This document shows positions 53,599 through 63,689 of a stretch of 64,000 bases of DNA, in pieces. Numbering within the stretch: the stretch's first letter is position 1; each line of letters starts with the position of its first letter. Below the pieces are notes generated by a model. It did not search any database. It was given only the letters and a program-made list of their open reading frames with translations, and was not told where the DNA came from. A program made the position numbers and the translations under genes. Location of the stretch: NCBI RefSeq assembly GCF_001665605.1, contig NZ_LZSV01000002.1:1-64000 (forward strand), read 5' to 3'. This DNA is from Mycobacterium sp. 852014-50255_SCH5639931. Lineage in GTDB: Bacteria; Actinomycetota; Actinomycetes; Mycobacteriales; Mycobacteriaceae.

Positions 53599-55757
53599 CG
53601 GAAACGCGCGCCGGCGCGTCGGCGCCGCCCGTCGCCAAGCGCGAGGAGACCCGACGCGAGCATCACGGAGACGTCTTCATCGACCCCTACGAGTGGCTGC
53701 GCGACAAGTCCGACCCCGAAGTCATCGCCTACCTCGAGGCGGAAAACGATTACGTCGATCGGATGACGGCTGATCTCGAACCTTTGCGGCAGAAGATCTT
53801 CGAGGAGATCAAGGCGCGTACCAAGGAGACCGACCTGTCGGTTCCGACGCGGCAGGGCGACTGGTGGTACTACGCCCGCACCTTCGAAGGAAAGCAGTAC
53901 CGCGTCCAGTGCCGTTGTCCGGTAAGCGATCCCGATGACTGGGATCCGCCGACTTTGGAAGAGGAAACCGAAATACCCAGCGAGCAGATCCTGCTCGACT
54001 CGAACGCCGAAGCGCAAGGCCACGAATTCTTCGCGCTCGGTGCCGCGACCGTCAGCCTCGACGGGAATCTGCTGGCATATTCCGTCGACACCGTCGGGGA
54101 CGAACGCTATACGCTGCGCTTCAAGGACTTACGCACCGGCGAGCTGTATCCGGACCAGATCGCCGACATCGGGGCGGGCGCGACCTGGGCGGCCGACAAC
54201 CGCACCGTGTACTACCTGACCCTGGATGAGGCCCACCGCCCCGACAAGGTCTGGCGCTACCGGGTGGGCTCCGGCGAGCCCGCGGAGTTGGTGTATCACG
54301 AGGCCGACGAACGGTTTTGGCTCGGCGTGGGGCTCACCCGTAGCGAGGCCTACGTGTTGATCGCATCGGGCTCCTCCATCACCTCCGAGTACCGGTACGC
54401 CGACGCCGCCGATCCGCGCGCACCGTTCACCGTCGTGCTGCCGCGGCGCGAAGGCATCGAGTACGCCGTCGAGCACGCGGTCGTCGGTGGGCAGGACCGG
54501 TTCTTGATTCTGCACAACGAAGACGCGGTGAACTTCACACTGACCGAAGCGCCGGTGAGCGACCCGACCCAGCAGCGCACCCTGATCCCGCACCGCGACG
54601 ACGTGCGACTCGACGGCGTAGACGCCTTCGCCGGCCATCTGGTGGTCAGCTACCGACGGGAGGCTTTGCCCCGGCTCCAGGTGTGGCACATCGGTTCCGG
54701 AGGGGAATACGCTGAGCCCGAGGACATTACGTTCGACTCAGAGCTGATGTCGGCCGGTCCCGCGGGCAACCCGAACTGGGATGCGCCCAAGTTGCGAATC
54801 AGAGCGGGGTCGCTGGTCATCCCGGCGCGGGTATACGACATCGACTTTGCCACCGGGGTACGAACCTTGCTGCGCGAGCAACCCGTGCTCGGCGGTTACC
54901 GCACCGACGACTACGTAGAACGGCGCGACTGGGCCCTAGCGGACGACGGGACCCGCATCCCGGTATCCATCGTGCACCGCGCCGGGATCGGATTCCCCGC
55001 GCCGGCCTTGCTTTACGGCTATGGCGCCTACGAGATATGTACCGACCCCAGCTTCTCCATCGCTCGGTTGTCGCTGCTCGACCGCGGCATGGTCTTCGCC
55101 ATCGCCCACGTCCGCGGTGGCGGTGAGATGGGCCGGCCGTGGTACGAGCACGGCAAGCTGTTGGAGAAGAAGAACACCTTCACCGACTTCGTAGCCGTGG
55201 CAAGGCACTTGGTTGACACGGGTGTCACCCGGCCACATCGGCTGGTGGCGCTGGGCGGCAGTGCGGGCGGCCTGCTGATGGGGGCGGTCTCCAACCTGGC
55301 GCCGGATCTCTTCGCCGGCATCCTGGCGCAGGTCCCGTTCGTCGACCCGCTGACCACCATCCTCGATCCCTCCTTGCCGCTGACCGTCACGGAATGGGAC
55401 GAGTGGGGAAACCCATTGCAGGACAAAGACGTATATTCCTACATGAAGTCATATTCGCCCTATGAGAATGTCGAGCCCAAGCAGTATCCGGCCATTCTGG
55501 CGATGACTTCCCTGAACGACACCAGGGTCTATTACGTCGAGCCCGCCAAGTGGGTGGCGGCGTTGCGGCACGCGAACGCCAACGGCAGTCCGATCCTGCT
55601 GAAGACCCAGATGAACGCCGGACACGGCGGGGTCAGTGGCCGCTACAAGGCGTGGCAGGAAACCGCATTCCAGTACGCCTGGCTGTTAGCTGTCGCCGAA
55701 GGCCACCGCGATAGCGCTGGACAGAAAGACGACGTCGGTGGCGGTCCCCAGCGGTAG
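53595..55757 (+). CDS. ptrB: Oligopeptidase B (protease II), intact
   Basis: A 720-residue S9 serine peptidase cleaving short peptides after basic residues. The N-terminal part is the beta-propeller, and the C-terminal catalytic domain carries Ser in [16 protein letters not shown], Asp in SLNDTRVYY and His in [11 protein letters not shown]. There is no signal peptide, so it is cytoplasmic. In M. tuberculosis H37Rv I recall the gene as split into ptrBa and ptrBb; here it is one unbroken frame. It is co-translated with purC. Confidence 0.95.
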   Translation: MTETRAGASAPPVAKREETRREHHGDVFIDPYEWLRDKSDPEVIAYLEAENDYVDRMTADLEPLRQKIFEEIKARTKETDLSVPTRQGDWWYYARTFEGKQYRVQCRCPVSDPDDWDPPTLEEETEIPSEQILLDSNAEAQGHEFFALGAATVSLDGNLLAYSVDTVGDERYTLRFKDLRTGELYPDQIADIGAGATWAADNRTVYYLTLDEAHRPDKVWRYRVGSGEPAELVYHEADERFWLGVGLTRSEAYVLIASGSSITSEYRYADAADPRAPFTVVLPRREGIEYAVEHAVVGGQDRFLILHNEDAVNFTLTEAPVSDPTQQRTLIPHRDDVRLDGVDAFAGHLVVSYRREALPRLQVWHIGSGGEYAEPEDITFDSELMSAGPAGNPNWDAPKLRIRAGSLVIPARVYDIDFATGVRTLLREQPVLGGYRTDDYVERRDWALADDGTRIPVSIVHRAGIGFPAPALLYGYGAYEICTDPSFSIARLSLLDRGMVFAIAHVRGGGEMGRPWYEHGKLLEKKNTFTDFVAVARHLVDTGVTRPHRLVALGGSAGGLLMGAVSNLAPDLFAGILAQVPFVDPLTTILDPSLPLTVTEWDEWGNPLQDKDVYSYMKSYSPYENVEPKQYPAILAMTSLNDTRVYYVEPAKWVAALRHANANGSPILLKTQMNAGHGGVSGRYKAWQETAFQYAWLLAVAEGHRDSAGQKDDVGGGPQR

Positions 55758-56023
55758 ATGCGCGGCTCGGGATTAGGCGGGTCGGGTGATCCTGCGCGAA
55801 GCCGCAGGGCGTGGTGGCTGAGCGCGCCGCGGACGTAGTCACTGAGCGAACCGACTCCGGGGGATGTCTCACATGCGTCGCCTCGCATCACACCGCGAGA
55901 GCTGGCCCAGGCCTTCTTGACGCTGTGGCTCAACGGCCCCTTCAATGGTCAGGCCCAGGCGGCGGCTCGACGTGCACATAGCGGCGGACCGGGGCGATGC
56001 CGCATTAGGGAAGTCCGGACCCG

Positions 56024-57646
56024 TTAGGAAACGTCGGGGTCGGGTGTTACCGGTGTCTTCGGCAAAAACGCCGCTGGGATGATTGTGAACGCAACCAGTG
56101 CGACGGCCAGCACAAACACCAGCGTGTAGACCTTGGAAAGGTCATGGATCACATGGCTGCTGAAATCCGGGGAGAGAGCTTGCCGTGGTATCGCCGACGG
56201 GTCGAGCGGCAGCCCGCGCTTATCGGCGTCTTCCTGCAGTGATGCAAGCCTGTTCGCGGCGACCAGAGTTTCGTTGTTGGCGAATTGGTTGGTCAAGACG
56301 ACTGCCATCAAGGCGGCTCCTATCGAGCCGCCCAGCTGCTGGTTGACGCTTACCAGGGTGGTGCCCCGTGCGATCTGATGCGGGGCGAGGGATTGCATGA
56401 GCGCCGCCGAGAGCGGCGTCGTGGTGCAACCCACGCCCAGGCCTGTGATCGCCAGCCCGCCAAGCAGCATCGGGGAATAGTGGACCTGCCGGGCCACCCC
56501 CAACGTGAAGATGCCGAGACCTACTGCCATCACTGGGAGGCCAATCAGCACTATGTTGCCCGGCCCGTATCTGTCCATGAAAACCCCTGCGATCGGCAGG
56601 GTTATCAGGGCGCCGATTCCCACCGGCACCATGTAGAGCCCAGCCCGCATGGGCGTCTGATGCAATACGAGCTGAAAGTAACTGGGTATTAGAAGCGTCG
56701 CGCCAACCGAGGCGGCGGCGAAGATCAGCAGCGTCACGTTGACCTGGGTCACGACTGGGTTCTTGAACAGCCGAAGATCGATGAGCGGGTGATCTGTGCG
56801 CCGGGCGTGCAAGACAAAGCCGATGATCAGCGCCAGGCCGACTGCCGCCGGTACCAAGACGTAGCGGTCGGCTATGGTGTGTCGTCCTGGGATGGACGAC
56901 ACACCACACAAAAAGATCGCCACCCCCGGTGACAACAGCAGCAGTCCAGTGACGTCGAGTGCTTCCGCAGGGGCCGGGCAGTCTTTTCTAAAGAGGATCG
57001 CAGCGAGGACGAATGTGGCCAGACCAATCGGGACGTTGACCAGGAAGATCCACTGCCAGCCATAGGCGCCGATCAACCAGCCACCCAAGATCGGTCCACC
57101 GATTGGCCCGAGCAGAATCGGAACCCCTCCGACCGCCATCAGGCGACCCACCCGTTTAGGGCCGGCCTCGCGAGTCAAAATGGTCCAGCTCAGCGGCAAA
57201 AGCATGCCGCCCCCGATGCCTTGCAACACTCTAAAGACGATGAGGAGCAAAATGTTCGGCGCCACCGCGCACAGCAAAGAGCCCAACGTGAACAACAGAA
57301 TCGAGCCCATGAAGAGTCGTTTAGTCCCGAACCGGTCTGCTGCCCAGCCCGTGATTGGGATCACAGTCGCGAACGCCAGCATGTACCCCGCCATCGTCCA
57401 CGAAACGACGGCCTGGGTCGACCCGAACTGATCGACGAAGGTGCGTTGCGCCACGGCGACGACGGTGTTGTCGAGAATCGCCATGATGCAGGCCAGTCCG
57501 CACACCCCAGCGATACGGAGCAGTGCGATGTCAAGCTTGTCGGGGTAATTAGGTGCGGCGTCGTCGTCTGACGCCCCTGTGTCAGCGGTGGGCACGGGGG
57601 CGTCGGTCAAGCCGGAATAGGCTTTCTGCATCGTGTCGCCGAGCAT
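56024..57646 (-). CDS. MFS multidrug exporter, DHA2/EmrB family (copy 1)
   Basis: A 540-residue permease with 14 predicted helices. The motif-A region is GWAADRFGTKRLFMG, and GGPILGGWLIGAYGWQWIFLVNVPIG is the conserved helix 5-6 region. It closely resembles the neighbouring copy at 57731-59386 through the whole length, pointing to tandem duplication. ATG 57646 or 57631 are possible starts. Only one emrB (Rv0783c) is recalled at this locus in M. tuberculosis. It likely exports drugs or lipophilic compounds. Confidence 0.9.
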   Translation of the reverse strand: MLGDTMQKAYSGLTDAPVPTADTGASDDDAAPNYPDKLDIALLRIAGVCGLACIMAILDNTVVAVAQRTFVDQFGSTQAVVSWTMAGYMLAFATVIPITGWAADRFGTKRLFMGSILLFTLGSLLCAVAPNILLLIVFRVLQGIGGGMLLPLSWTILTREAGPKRVGRLMAVGGVPILLGPIGGPILGGWLIGAYGWQWIFLVNVPIGLATFVLAAILFRKDCPAPAEALDVTGLLLLSPGVAIFLCGVSSIPGRHTIADRYVLVPAAVGLALIIGFVLHARRTDHPLIDLRLFKNPVVTQVNVTLLIFAAASVGATLLIPSYFQLVLHQTPMRAGLYMVPVGIGALITLPIAGVFMDRYGPGNIVLIGLPVMAVGLGIFTLGVARQVHYSPMLLGGLAITGLGVGCTTTPLSAALMQSLAPHQIARGTTLVSVNQQLGGSIGAALMAVVLTNQFANNETLVAANRLASLQEDADKRGLPLDPSAIPRQALSPDFSSHVIHDLSKVYTLVFVLAVALVAFTIIPAAFLPKTPVTPDPDVS

Positions 57647-57730
57647 AGCGAGATAGGTACCCGCCCGCCGACTCTTTTAGGCGTTTGGCTCCGCCAGAGC
57701 CGGTAACCGGCTGGCCAGGGCATTTTCGGT

Positions 57731-59386
57731 TCATTGGCTGCCGCTTGGGCTGGGGTCGGAATCTTGCCACTTACCGACGGTTTGGCTCGCCGGCTTTTTC
57801 GGCAAAAAGGACGCCGGAATGATCGTGGAGACCACCAACACCACCGCAATCACAAATACCGCCGTATAGGCGTGGGAAAGGTCGTGTACGACGTTGGCCC
57901 AAAAACCGGCGTCGAGCGTCTGCCGCGGTATTGCGGACTGGTCGACCGGCACCCCGCTGACGGCGGCTTCCTGCCGCAACGCCGCAACCTTGTTTGCGGC
58001 GACGATGTTCTCACTCCGGTTGAATTGATTGGTCAGGATCATCGACATCAGCGCGGTGCCCACCGACCCGCCCACTTGATGGCTGACGCTCATCAGCGTC
58101 GTGCCCCGGGCGATCTGGTGCGGGGCCAGCGCCTGCACCGCGGCGACCGACAGCGGCATCATGGTGCAGCCCATGCCGAGGCCCATGATCGCCAGGCCGA
58201 TCAGCAGCGTGGGCAGGTAGTCGGCCTGCCTGGCGACGCCGACCGCGAAGGTGCCCAGGCCGGCGGTGATCAGCGCGATCCCGACCAGCACGATCTTGCC
58301 GGGCCCCTTCCGGTCCACCAACGGTCCGGTCAGCCGCATCGTGAGCATGGCGCCGAGTCCCTGGGGGATCATGCGCAGGCCCGCCTGCATCGGCGTCTGG
58401 TGCAGCACCTGCTGGAAGTAACTCGGCAGCAGCAAGCCGGCGCCGAAGAAGGCTGCGGCGAACACCAGCATCGTCACATTGGCGTGAGTGAGCACCGGGT
58501 TGCGGAACAACCTCAAATCGATGAGGGGGTGATCCGCACGGCGCCATGCGTGCGCAACGAACCCGGCGATCAACCCCAGACCGATGGTCGCCGGTATCAG
58601 CACGCGGCGGTCGGCCACGGTCCCGCAATGCGGGATCGACGACACCGCGAACAGGAATGTCGCCAGGCCGGGAGACAGCAGCAGCACGCCGACGAGGTCG
58701 AAGGTCTCCGACCGCGCAGGGTGGTCCCGGGGAAAGACGATGCCCGCGAGCACGATGGTGATGACTCCGATCGGCAGGTTGATCAGGAAGATCCACCGCC
58801 AGCTGGAGGTGCCGATGAGCCAGCCACCCATGATTGGGCCACCGATCGGGGCGAGCAGCATCGGGATGCTCAGGATCGACATCAGGCGACCGAGCCGCAA
58901 CGGGCCCGCTTCCCGGGTCAAAATCATGAAACTCAGGGGCAACAGCATGCCACCGCCAATGCCTTGGGCCACCCGAAAGACGATGAGCTGCAAGATGTTC
59001 GCGGCCAGCGCGCACAGCAGCGAGCCCAGTGTGAACGCCAGGACGGAGCCCATGAAGAGTCGCTTGGTGCCGAACCGGTCGGCCGCCCACCCGGTGATCG
59101 GTATCACGGTCGCCAACGCCAGCGTGTAGCCGGTCATTGTCCAAGCGACAACGGCCTGCGAGGACGCGAATTGGTCGATGAAGGTGCGCTGCGCGACGCT
59201 GACGACGGTGATATCCACGATCGCCATCACCGTGGCCAAGATGCACACGCCGGAAATCCGCAACAGTCCGGCGTCCAGCTTGTCGGGGTAGCCCCGCTCA
59301 CCCTCGCCCAGCTGCGGGGCGGGGACGTAAGGCAGCGGGGTGTCGGCCGCTGCGTACGGGGCCTGATCCATGGCGTTGCTTAGCAT
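57731..59386 (-). CDS. emrB: MFS multidrug exporter EmrB (Rv0783c-like, copy 2)
   Basis: A 551-residue, 14-helix DHA2-type exporter. ATG 59386 (MLSNAMDQA) aligns with the start of the sister copy; the frame upstream is open but not family-like. GWAADRFGTKRLFMG and GGPIMGGWLIGTSSWRWIFLINLPIG match copy 1. It is the more likely Rv0783c ortholog because it lies next to the Rv0784-like gene, divergent from it. The gap between the copies is only 84 bases, so they may be co-transcribed. Confidence 0.92.
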   Translation of the reverse strand: MLSNAMDQAPYAAADTPLPYVPAPQLGEGERGYPDKLDAGLLRISGVCILATVMAIVDITVVSVAQRTFIDQFASSQAVVAWTMTGYTLALATVIPITGWAADRFGTKRLFMGSVLAFTLGSLLCALAANILQLIVFRVAQGIGGGMLLPLSFMILTREAGPLRLGRLMSILSIPMLLAPIGGPIMGGWLIGTSSWRWIFLINLPIGVITIVLAGIVFPRDHPARSETFDLVGVLLLSPGLATFLFAVSSIPHCGTVADRRVLIPATIGLGLIAGFVAHAWRRADHPLIDLRLFRNPVLTHANVTMLVFAAAFFGAGLLLPSYFQQVLHQTPMQAGLRMIPQGLGAMLTMRLTGPLVDRKGPGKIVLVGIALITAGLGTFAVGVARQADYLPTLLIGLAIMGLGMGCTMMPLSVAAVQALAPHQIARGTTLMSVSHQVGGSVGTALMSMILTNQFNRSENIVAANKVAALRQEAAVSGVPVDQSAIPRQTLDAGFWANVVHDLSHAYTAVFVIAVVLVVSTIIPASFLPKKPASQTVGKWQDSDPSPSGSQ

Positions 59387-59523
59387 ATCGAACCGATTCT
59401 CTTTGCCGTCGCCCGCGGGCCCGTGCCGCGCGGAGCGGATCGGCAGGACCTGCGGTATCGATATACGCCTGCCGTCTGCGTGTCCTTCACCATTCCGACA
59501 CCTGAGATCGTCAAACTGCGGGT

Positions 59524-60228
59524 GTGGCTGGAAAATTGATCGTCTCGGTCTCGGGGATAGGCGAACGCACCCTGAGCGACGTCGAGGCGTTCTGTGCGCA
59601 AATGGATGCCCGCAACGTGCCGGTGTCGCTGTTGGTGGCACCCCGGCTCAGTGGTGACTACCGGCTCGACCACGACCCGCGCACCGTCGAATGGTTGACC
59701 GACCGGCGATCCGGCGGCGACGCCATCGTGCTGCACGGCTATGACGATGCCGCCACCAAGAAGCGCCGCGGCGAGTTCGCGATCCTTCGGGCACACGAGG
59801 CAAACCTGCGGCTGATGGCTGCCGACCGGGTGCTCGAGCACCTCGGGCTGCGCACGCGGCTGTTCGCGGCACCCGGCTGGGTGGTGTCCCCGGGCGTCGT
59901 GAAGGCGTTGCCGGACAACGGTTTTCGCCTGCTCGCCGACCTACATGGCATCACCGACCTGATTCGGCACACCACCGTGCGCTCCCGGGTACTGGGTATC
60001 GGGGAAGGCTTCCTCACCGAACCGTGGTGGTGCCGGATGGTGGTGCTGTCCGCCGAGCGGATCGCCCGGCGCGGCGGGGTGGTGCGGGTCGCCGTCGCAG
60101 CTCGTCACCTGCGCAAATCCGGTCCGCTGCAGGCGATGGTGGACGCCGTTGATCTGTCGCTGATGCATGGCTGCGCGCCCGCGGTTTACCGCTGGCGGCG
60201 CGACAAGGCGATTCTCGACGCGGCCTGA
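59524..60228 (+). CDS. DUF2334 polysaccharide-deacetylase-like protein (Rv0784-like)
   Basis: A 234-residue protein starting at GTG 59524 (VAGKLIVSVSG). The pattern of a deacetylase-like barrel is visible: PVSLLVAPRLSGDYR, AIVLHGYDDAA, LFAAPGWVVSPGV and the late LSLMHGCAP. DUF2334 proteins are related to NodB-type deacetylases, but the metal-binding HxxxH is not clear here. There is no signal peptide. It is followed by a flavoprotein gene. Its substrate is unknown. Confidence 0.85.
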   Translation: MAGKLIVSVSGIGERTLSDVEAFCAQMDARNVPVSLLVAPRLSGDYRLDHDPRTVEWLTDRRSGGDAIVLHGYDDAATKKRRGEFAILRAHEANLRLMAADRVLEHLGLRTRLFAAPGWVVSPGVVKALPDNGFRLLADLHGITDLIRHTTVRSRVLGIGEGFLTEPWWCRMVVLSAERIARRGGVVRVAVAARHLRKSGPLQAMVDAVDLSLMHGCAPAVYRWRRDKAILDAA

Positions 60229-60276
60229 CGAAGCGTCCCCTCAACCCGCCCGGCACGGGCACTACCCTGGTCTGAC

Positions 60277-61944
60277 ATGAGCGATTCTTCGGCCGCGGGG
60301 TTCGGCGCCGATGCCATCATCGTGGGGGCGGGACTCGCAGGGTTGGTGGCCGCCTGCGAATTGGTGGACCGCGGCATGAGGGTGCTGATCGTCGACCAGG
60401 AGAGCAGTGCCAACCTGGGTGGGCAGGCGTTCTGGTCGTTCGGCGGCCTGTTCTTCGTCGACAGCCCCGAGCAGCGCCGTTTGGGGATCCGAGACAGTCA
60501 CGAACTCGCCTTGCAGGACTGGCTCGGCACCGCGGCGTTTGATCGGCCGGAGGACTACTGGCCACGCCAATGGGCGCACGCCTACGTCGATTTCGCCGCG
60601 GGGGAGAAGCGCAGTTGGCTGCGTGATCGGGGACTCAAGCTCTTTCCGTTGGTGGGTTGGGCCGAACGTGGCGGGTACGACGCACAGGGCCACGGCAATT
60701 CGGTGCCCCGCTTCCACATCACGTGGGGCACGGGGCCCGCTTTGGTCGAGATCTTCGCCCGCCAGCTGCGGGACCGCTCGACGGTGCGCTTCGCGCACCG
60801 CCACCAGGTCGACGAGTTGATCGTCGAGGGCGGCGCGGTGACCGGCGTCCGGGGCACGGTGCTGGAGCCCTCGGCCGCGCCCAGGGGGGTGGCGTCGTCA
60901 CGAACGGCCGTGGGGCAATTCGAGTTCCGCGCGCCCGCGGTGATCGTCACCAGCGGCGGCATCGGCGCCAACCACGATCTGGTGCGCAAGAACTGGCCGA
61001 CGCGGATGGGCCGCATCCCCGAGCAGTTACTCAGCGGCGTGCCCGCGCACGTTGATGGCAGGATGATCGGCATCTCCCAGCGGGCCGGTGCGCGGGTGAT
61101 CAACCCGGATCGGATGTGGCACTACACCGAGGGCATCACCAACTACGACCCGATCTGGCCGCTGCACGGCATCCGGATCATTCCGGGGCCGTCGTCGCTG
61201 TGGCTCGACGCGACCGGCAAGCGGTTGCCGGTGCCGCTGTACCCCGGTTTCGACACCCTCGGCACGCTGGAATACATCACCAAATCCGGGTACGACTACA
61301 CCTGGTTTGTGTTGAACGCCAAAATCATCGAGAAGGAATTCGCACTGTCCGGGCAGGAGCAGAATCCCGATCTGACCGGGCAGAGCCTGCGCGAGCTGCT
61401 GCGTAACCGGGCGCGCTCCGGACCGCCGGGGCCGGTGCAGGCGTTCGTCGACCGGGGAGTGGACTTCGTCAGCGCAAACTCGTTGCGGGAGTTGGTTACC
61501 GGGATGAATAAGCTGCCCGACGTGGCGCCGCTGGACTACGCCACGGTGGAGGGCGAGGTGACCGCCCGCGACCGCGAGGTGGCCAACAAGTTCAGCAAGG
61601 ACGGCCAGATCACCGCCATCCGCGCCGCCCGGGGCTATCTGGGCGACCGGCTGGGCCGGGTGGTGGCACCGCACCGCCTGACCGATCCGAAGGCGGGGCC
61701 GATGATCGCGGTGAAGCTGCACATCCTGACCCGGAAGACGTTGGGCGGCATCGAAACCGATTTGGCCACCCGCGTGCTGAAGGCGGACGGTACACCCCTG
61801 ACCGGTCTGTACGCCGCCGGTGAGGTGGCCGGGTTCGGCGGGGGCGGCGTGCACGGCTACCGCGCCCTGGAGGGCACGTTCCTGGGTGGTTGCATCTTCT
61901 CCGGCCGGGCCGCCGGCCGCGGCGTGGCCGACGACATCGCCTAG
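60277..61944 (+). CDS. FAD-binding dehydrogenase, KstD/fumarate-reductase-like (Rv0785-like)
   Basis: A 555-residue flavoprotein. The dinucleotide fold is AIIVGAGLAGLVAACELVDRG near residue 14, the middle TSGGIGANHDLV and the C-terminal FAD motif GLYAAGEVAGFGGGGVHGY are typical of the FRD/KstD group. It has no signal peptide. The fold suits 3-ketosteroid dehydrogenation or a related desaturation, but substrate residues cannot be judged by eye. It lies 48 bases after the DUF2334 gene on the same strand. Confidence 0.9.
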   Translation: MSDSSAAGFGADAIIVGAGLAGLVAACELVDRGMRVLIVDQESSANLGGQAFWSFGGLFFVDSPEQRRLGIRDSHELALQDWLGTAAFDRPEDYWPRQWAHAYVDFAAGEKRSWLRDRGLKLFPLVGWAERGGYDAQGHGNSVPRFHITWGTGPALVEIFARQLRDRSTVRFAHRHQVDELIVEGGAVTGVRGTVLEPSAAPRGVASSRTAVGQFEFRAPAVIVTSGGIGANHDLVRKNWPTRMGRIPEQLLSGVPAHVDGRMIGISQRAGARVINPDRMWHYTEGITNYDPIWPLHGIRIIPGPSSLWLDATGKRLPVPLYPGFDTLGTLEYITKSGYDYTWFVLNAKIIEKEFALSGQEQNPDLTGQSLRELLRNRARSGPPGPVQAFVDRGVDFVSANSLRELVTGMNKLPDVAPLDYATVEGEVTARDREVANKFSKDGQITAIRAARGYLGDRLGRVVAPHRLTDPKAGPMIAVKLHILTRKTLGGIETDLATRVLKADGTPLTGLYAAGEVAGFGGGGVHGYRALEGTFLGGCIFSGRAAGRGVADDIA

Positions 61945-62038
61945 CTCCGCCAGCGGTGTTCGCCGGGCCCTGCCCGGCCACCATACGCAAAATCGCATTG
62001 ATCGAGCAGAAATCGTGCCATTTTTGCGTCTGCTCGCA

Positions 62039-62677
62039 CTAGAAGGTGACCGCGTCCTCCTCGGGCAGCACCTGGAAATCGGTCGTGGTCATCTCGGTGA
62101 GCCGGCCGTAGTAGATGCCCCGGGCATCCGGGGCGATGATCCCTTGGTGGATGGGCACCGCGCGCGCCGGTGCCACCGCGCGCAGGTAGTCGACGGCCTC
62201 GGAGATCTTCATCCACGGGGCGGCCGCCGGTGTCGCCAATACGTCCACCGGCTCGTCGGGCACGAACAGTGCATCGCCGGGGTGCATCAGCCTGGCGCGA
62301 TGATCGCCGTCGCCCACCAGGAATGAAATGTTCTCTATCACAGGGATTTCGGGGTGAATGACGGCGTGTTTGCCGCCGACCGCGCGAACCGTCAGCTCAC
62401 CGATGCTCAGCTCGTCACCGACGTGCACGGCCTGGCACGGCGCGCCCAGCTGGGCGGTGGTTTGCGGATCGGCGAACAGCGCGGCGTCCGGGTTGCCCTC
62501 GAGCAGCGCCGGCAGGCGGCTGCCGTCGACGTGGTCGGGGTGCTGATGGGTGATCAGGATGGCCGATAACCCCGTTATGCCCTCAAAACCGTGTGCGAAC
62601 GTTCCAGGATCGAAGAGCACGCGGGTGTGGTCGAATTCTGCAAGTAGACAGGAATGGCCGAAATGCGTCAGCTGCAT
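62039..62677 (-). CDS. Metallo-beta-lactamase fold hydrolase (Rv0786c-like)
   Basis: A 212-residue MBL-fold protein of the UlaG/RomA-like type. The metal site is THQHPDHVDG, with further ligand candidates His in GGKHAVIH and Asp in MHPGDALF. ATG 62677 (MQLTHFGHSCLL) is used. It is divergent from a secreted protein gene with closely spaced starts. The substrate is unknown. Confidence 0.9.
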   Translation of the reverse strand: MQLTHFGHSCLLAEFDHTRVLFDPGTFAHGFEGITGLSAILITHQHPDHVDGSRLPALLEGNPDAALFADPQTTAQLGAPCQAVHVGDELSIGELTVRAVGGKHAVIHPEIPVIENISFLVGDGDHRARLMHPGDALFVPDEPVDVLATPAAAPWMKISEAVDYLRAVAPARAVPIHQGIIAPDARGIYYGRLTEMTTTDFQVLPEEDAVTF

Positions 62678-62704
62678 GACTACGATTGTGCCCCGACGGG
62701 GGTG

Positions 62705-63388
62705 ATGCCGATGCGGGTGATCCTGGCGACCATGGTGGTGGTCGGCGGCCTCGCGGTGGCTCTCATCATCGCCGTGCCCGCACCCGCCGAGCCGCAGGCC
62801 TGTCCGCCCGTGTGTGACCAGATCCCCGACTCCGCGTGGATCCAGCGCCGAGCGGTGCCGCTGGATCCGGTTTACAGCTGGCCCCCGCTGGCGGGCCTGG
62901 CAGCGCAGGTGACCGGGTCGACGCCCGGCCCTCGATTCCGGTTCGAGGAGGTGTGTGCCACACCGCCGGTGCCGCGTGATCCCCGCGACTCGGCGGTCGT
63001 GGCACGCGCCACGGTCGCCCACCCGGACGGGCAGTGGCAGTTGCAGGCACAGATCCTGCACTGGCGCGGCGATACGGCAAGCGGCGGCGCCATCGCCGGG
63101 TCGGTGTTCAGCAACGCCGTCGCCGCGCTGCGGTCCTGCCAGCAACGTGCGCCGTTGCAATCACCATCGATCACCAGCGACGAAACGAACCGGATGGCCG
63201 CGGTGATCAGTGGTCCGGTCGTCATGCATACCTACCTGCTCGCCCACCCGGCCAGCAGCACGATCAGCGAGCTCACGCTCTGGTCGTCGGGCCCGCCGCA
63301 GGTCTCGTGGCCGGCAATGGCCGACGACCCCGTGCTGAACGCCATGACCGCGCCCCTCTGCGAGGCCTACATTGCCTCGTGCCCGTAA
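62705..63388 (+). CDS. Secreted protein of unknown function (Rv0787-like)
   Basis: A protein of about 227 residues with a signal/anchor (MRVILATMVVVGGLAVALII) and the mature start APAEPQACPPVC. I place the start at ATG 62705, but 62711 is equally possible; the frame is open to 62654. The cysteines (ACPPVC, EEVCATP, SCQQ, LCEAYIASCP) suggest disulfides. No enzyme motif is seen. It matches the recalled place of Rv0787 just before purS. Confidence 0.78.
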   Translation: MPMRVILATMVVVGGLAVALIIAVPAPAEPQACPPVCDQIPDSAWIQRRAVPLDPVYSWPPLAGLAAQVTGSTPGPRFRFEEVCATPPVPRDPRDSAVVARATVAHPDGQWQLQAQILHWRGDTASGGAIAGSVFSNAVAALRSCQQRAPLQSPSITSDETNRMAAVISGPVVMHTYLLAHPASSTISELTLWSSGPPQVSWPAMADDPVLNAMTAPLCEAYIASCP

Positions 63389-63449
63389 CGGCCGAGCTGC
63401 ACCTCCGCCGGTAGAGTTGGCGCGAAGACAGATCTGAGGAGGAGCGCCG

Positions 63450-63689
63450 GTGGGCCGGGTAGTCGTTCATGTGATGCCCAAAGCGGAGATTCTCGACCCG
63501 CAGGGTCAGGCCATCGTCGGCGCGTTGGGCCGACTCGGTCATCCGGGGATCTCAGATGTCAGACAGGGCAAGAGATTCGAACTCGAGGTGGACGACACCG
63601 TCGACGATTCGGTGCTGGCCGACATAGCGGAAACGCTGTTGGCGAATACGGTGATCGAGGACTGGACGATCAGCCGGGAAACCAAGTGA
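63450..63689 (+). CDS. purS: Phosphoribosylformylglycinamidine synthase subunit PurS
   Basis: A 79-residue subunit of the three-part FGAM synthase (PurS, PurQ, PurL). It starts at GTG 63450 with GAGGAGGAG upstream. [14 protein letters not shown] and [16 protein letters not shown] are family signatures. Its TGA overlaps the purQ GTG by 4 bases. Confidence 0.96.
   Translation: MGRVVVHVMPKAEILDPQGQAIVGALGRLGHPGISDVRQGKRFELEVDDTVDDSVLADIAETLLANTVIEDWTISRETK

Noticed and set aside
55758..56023. Possible gene remnant between ptrB and the first EmrB copy
   Set aside because: Short frames on both strands show no recognisable domain; I treat the 266 bases as intergenic.
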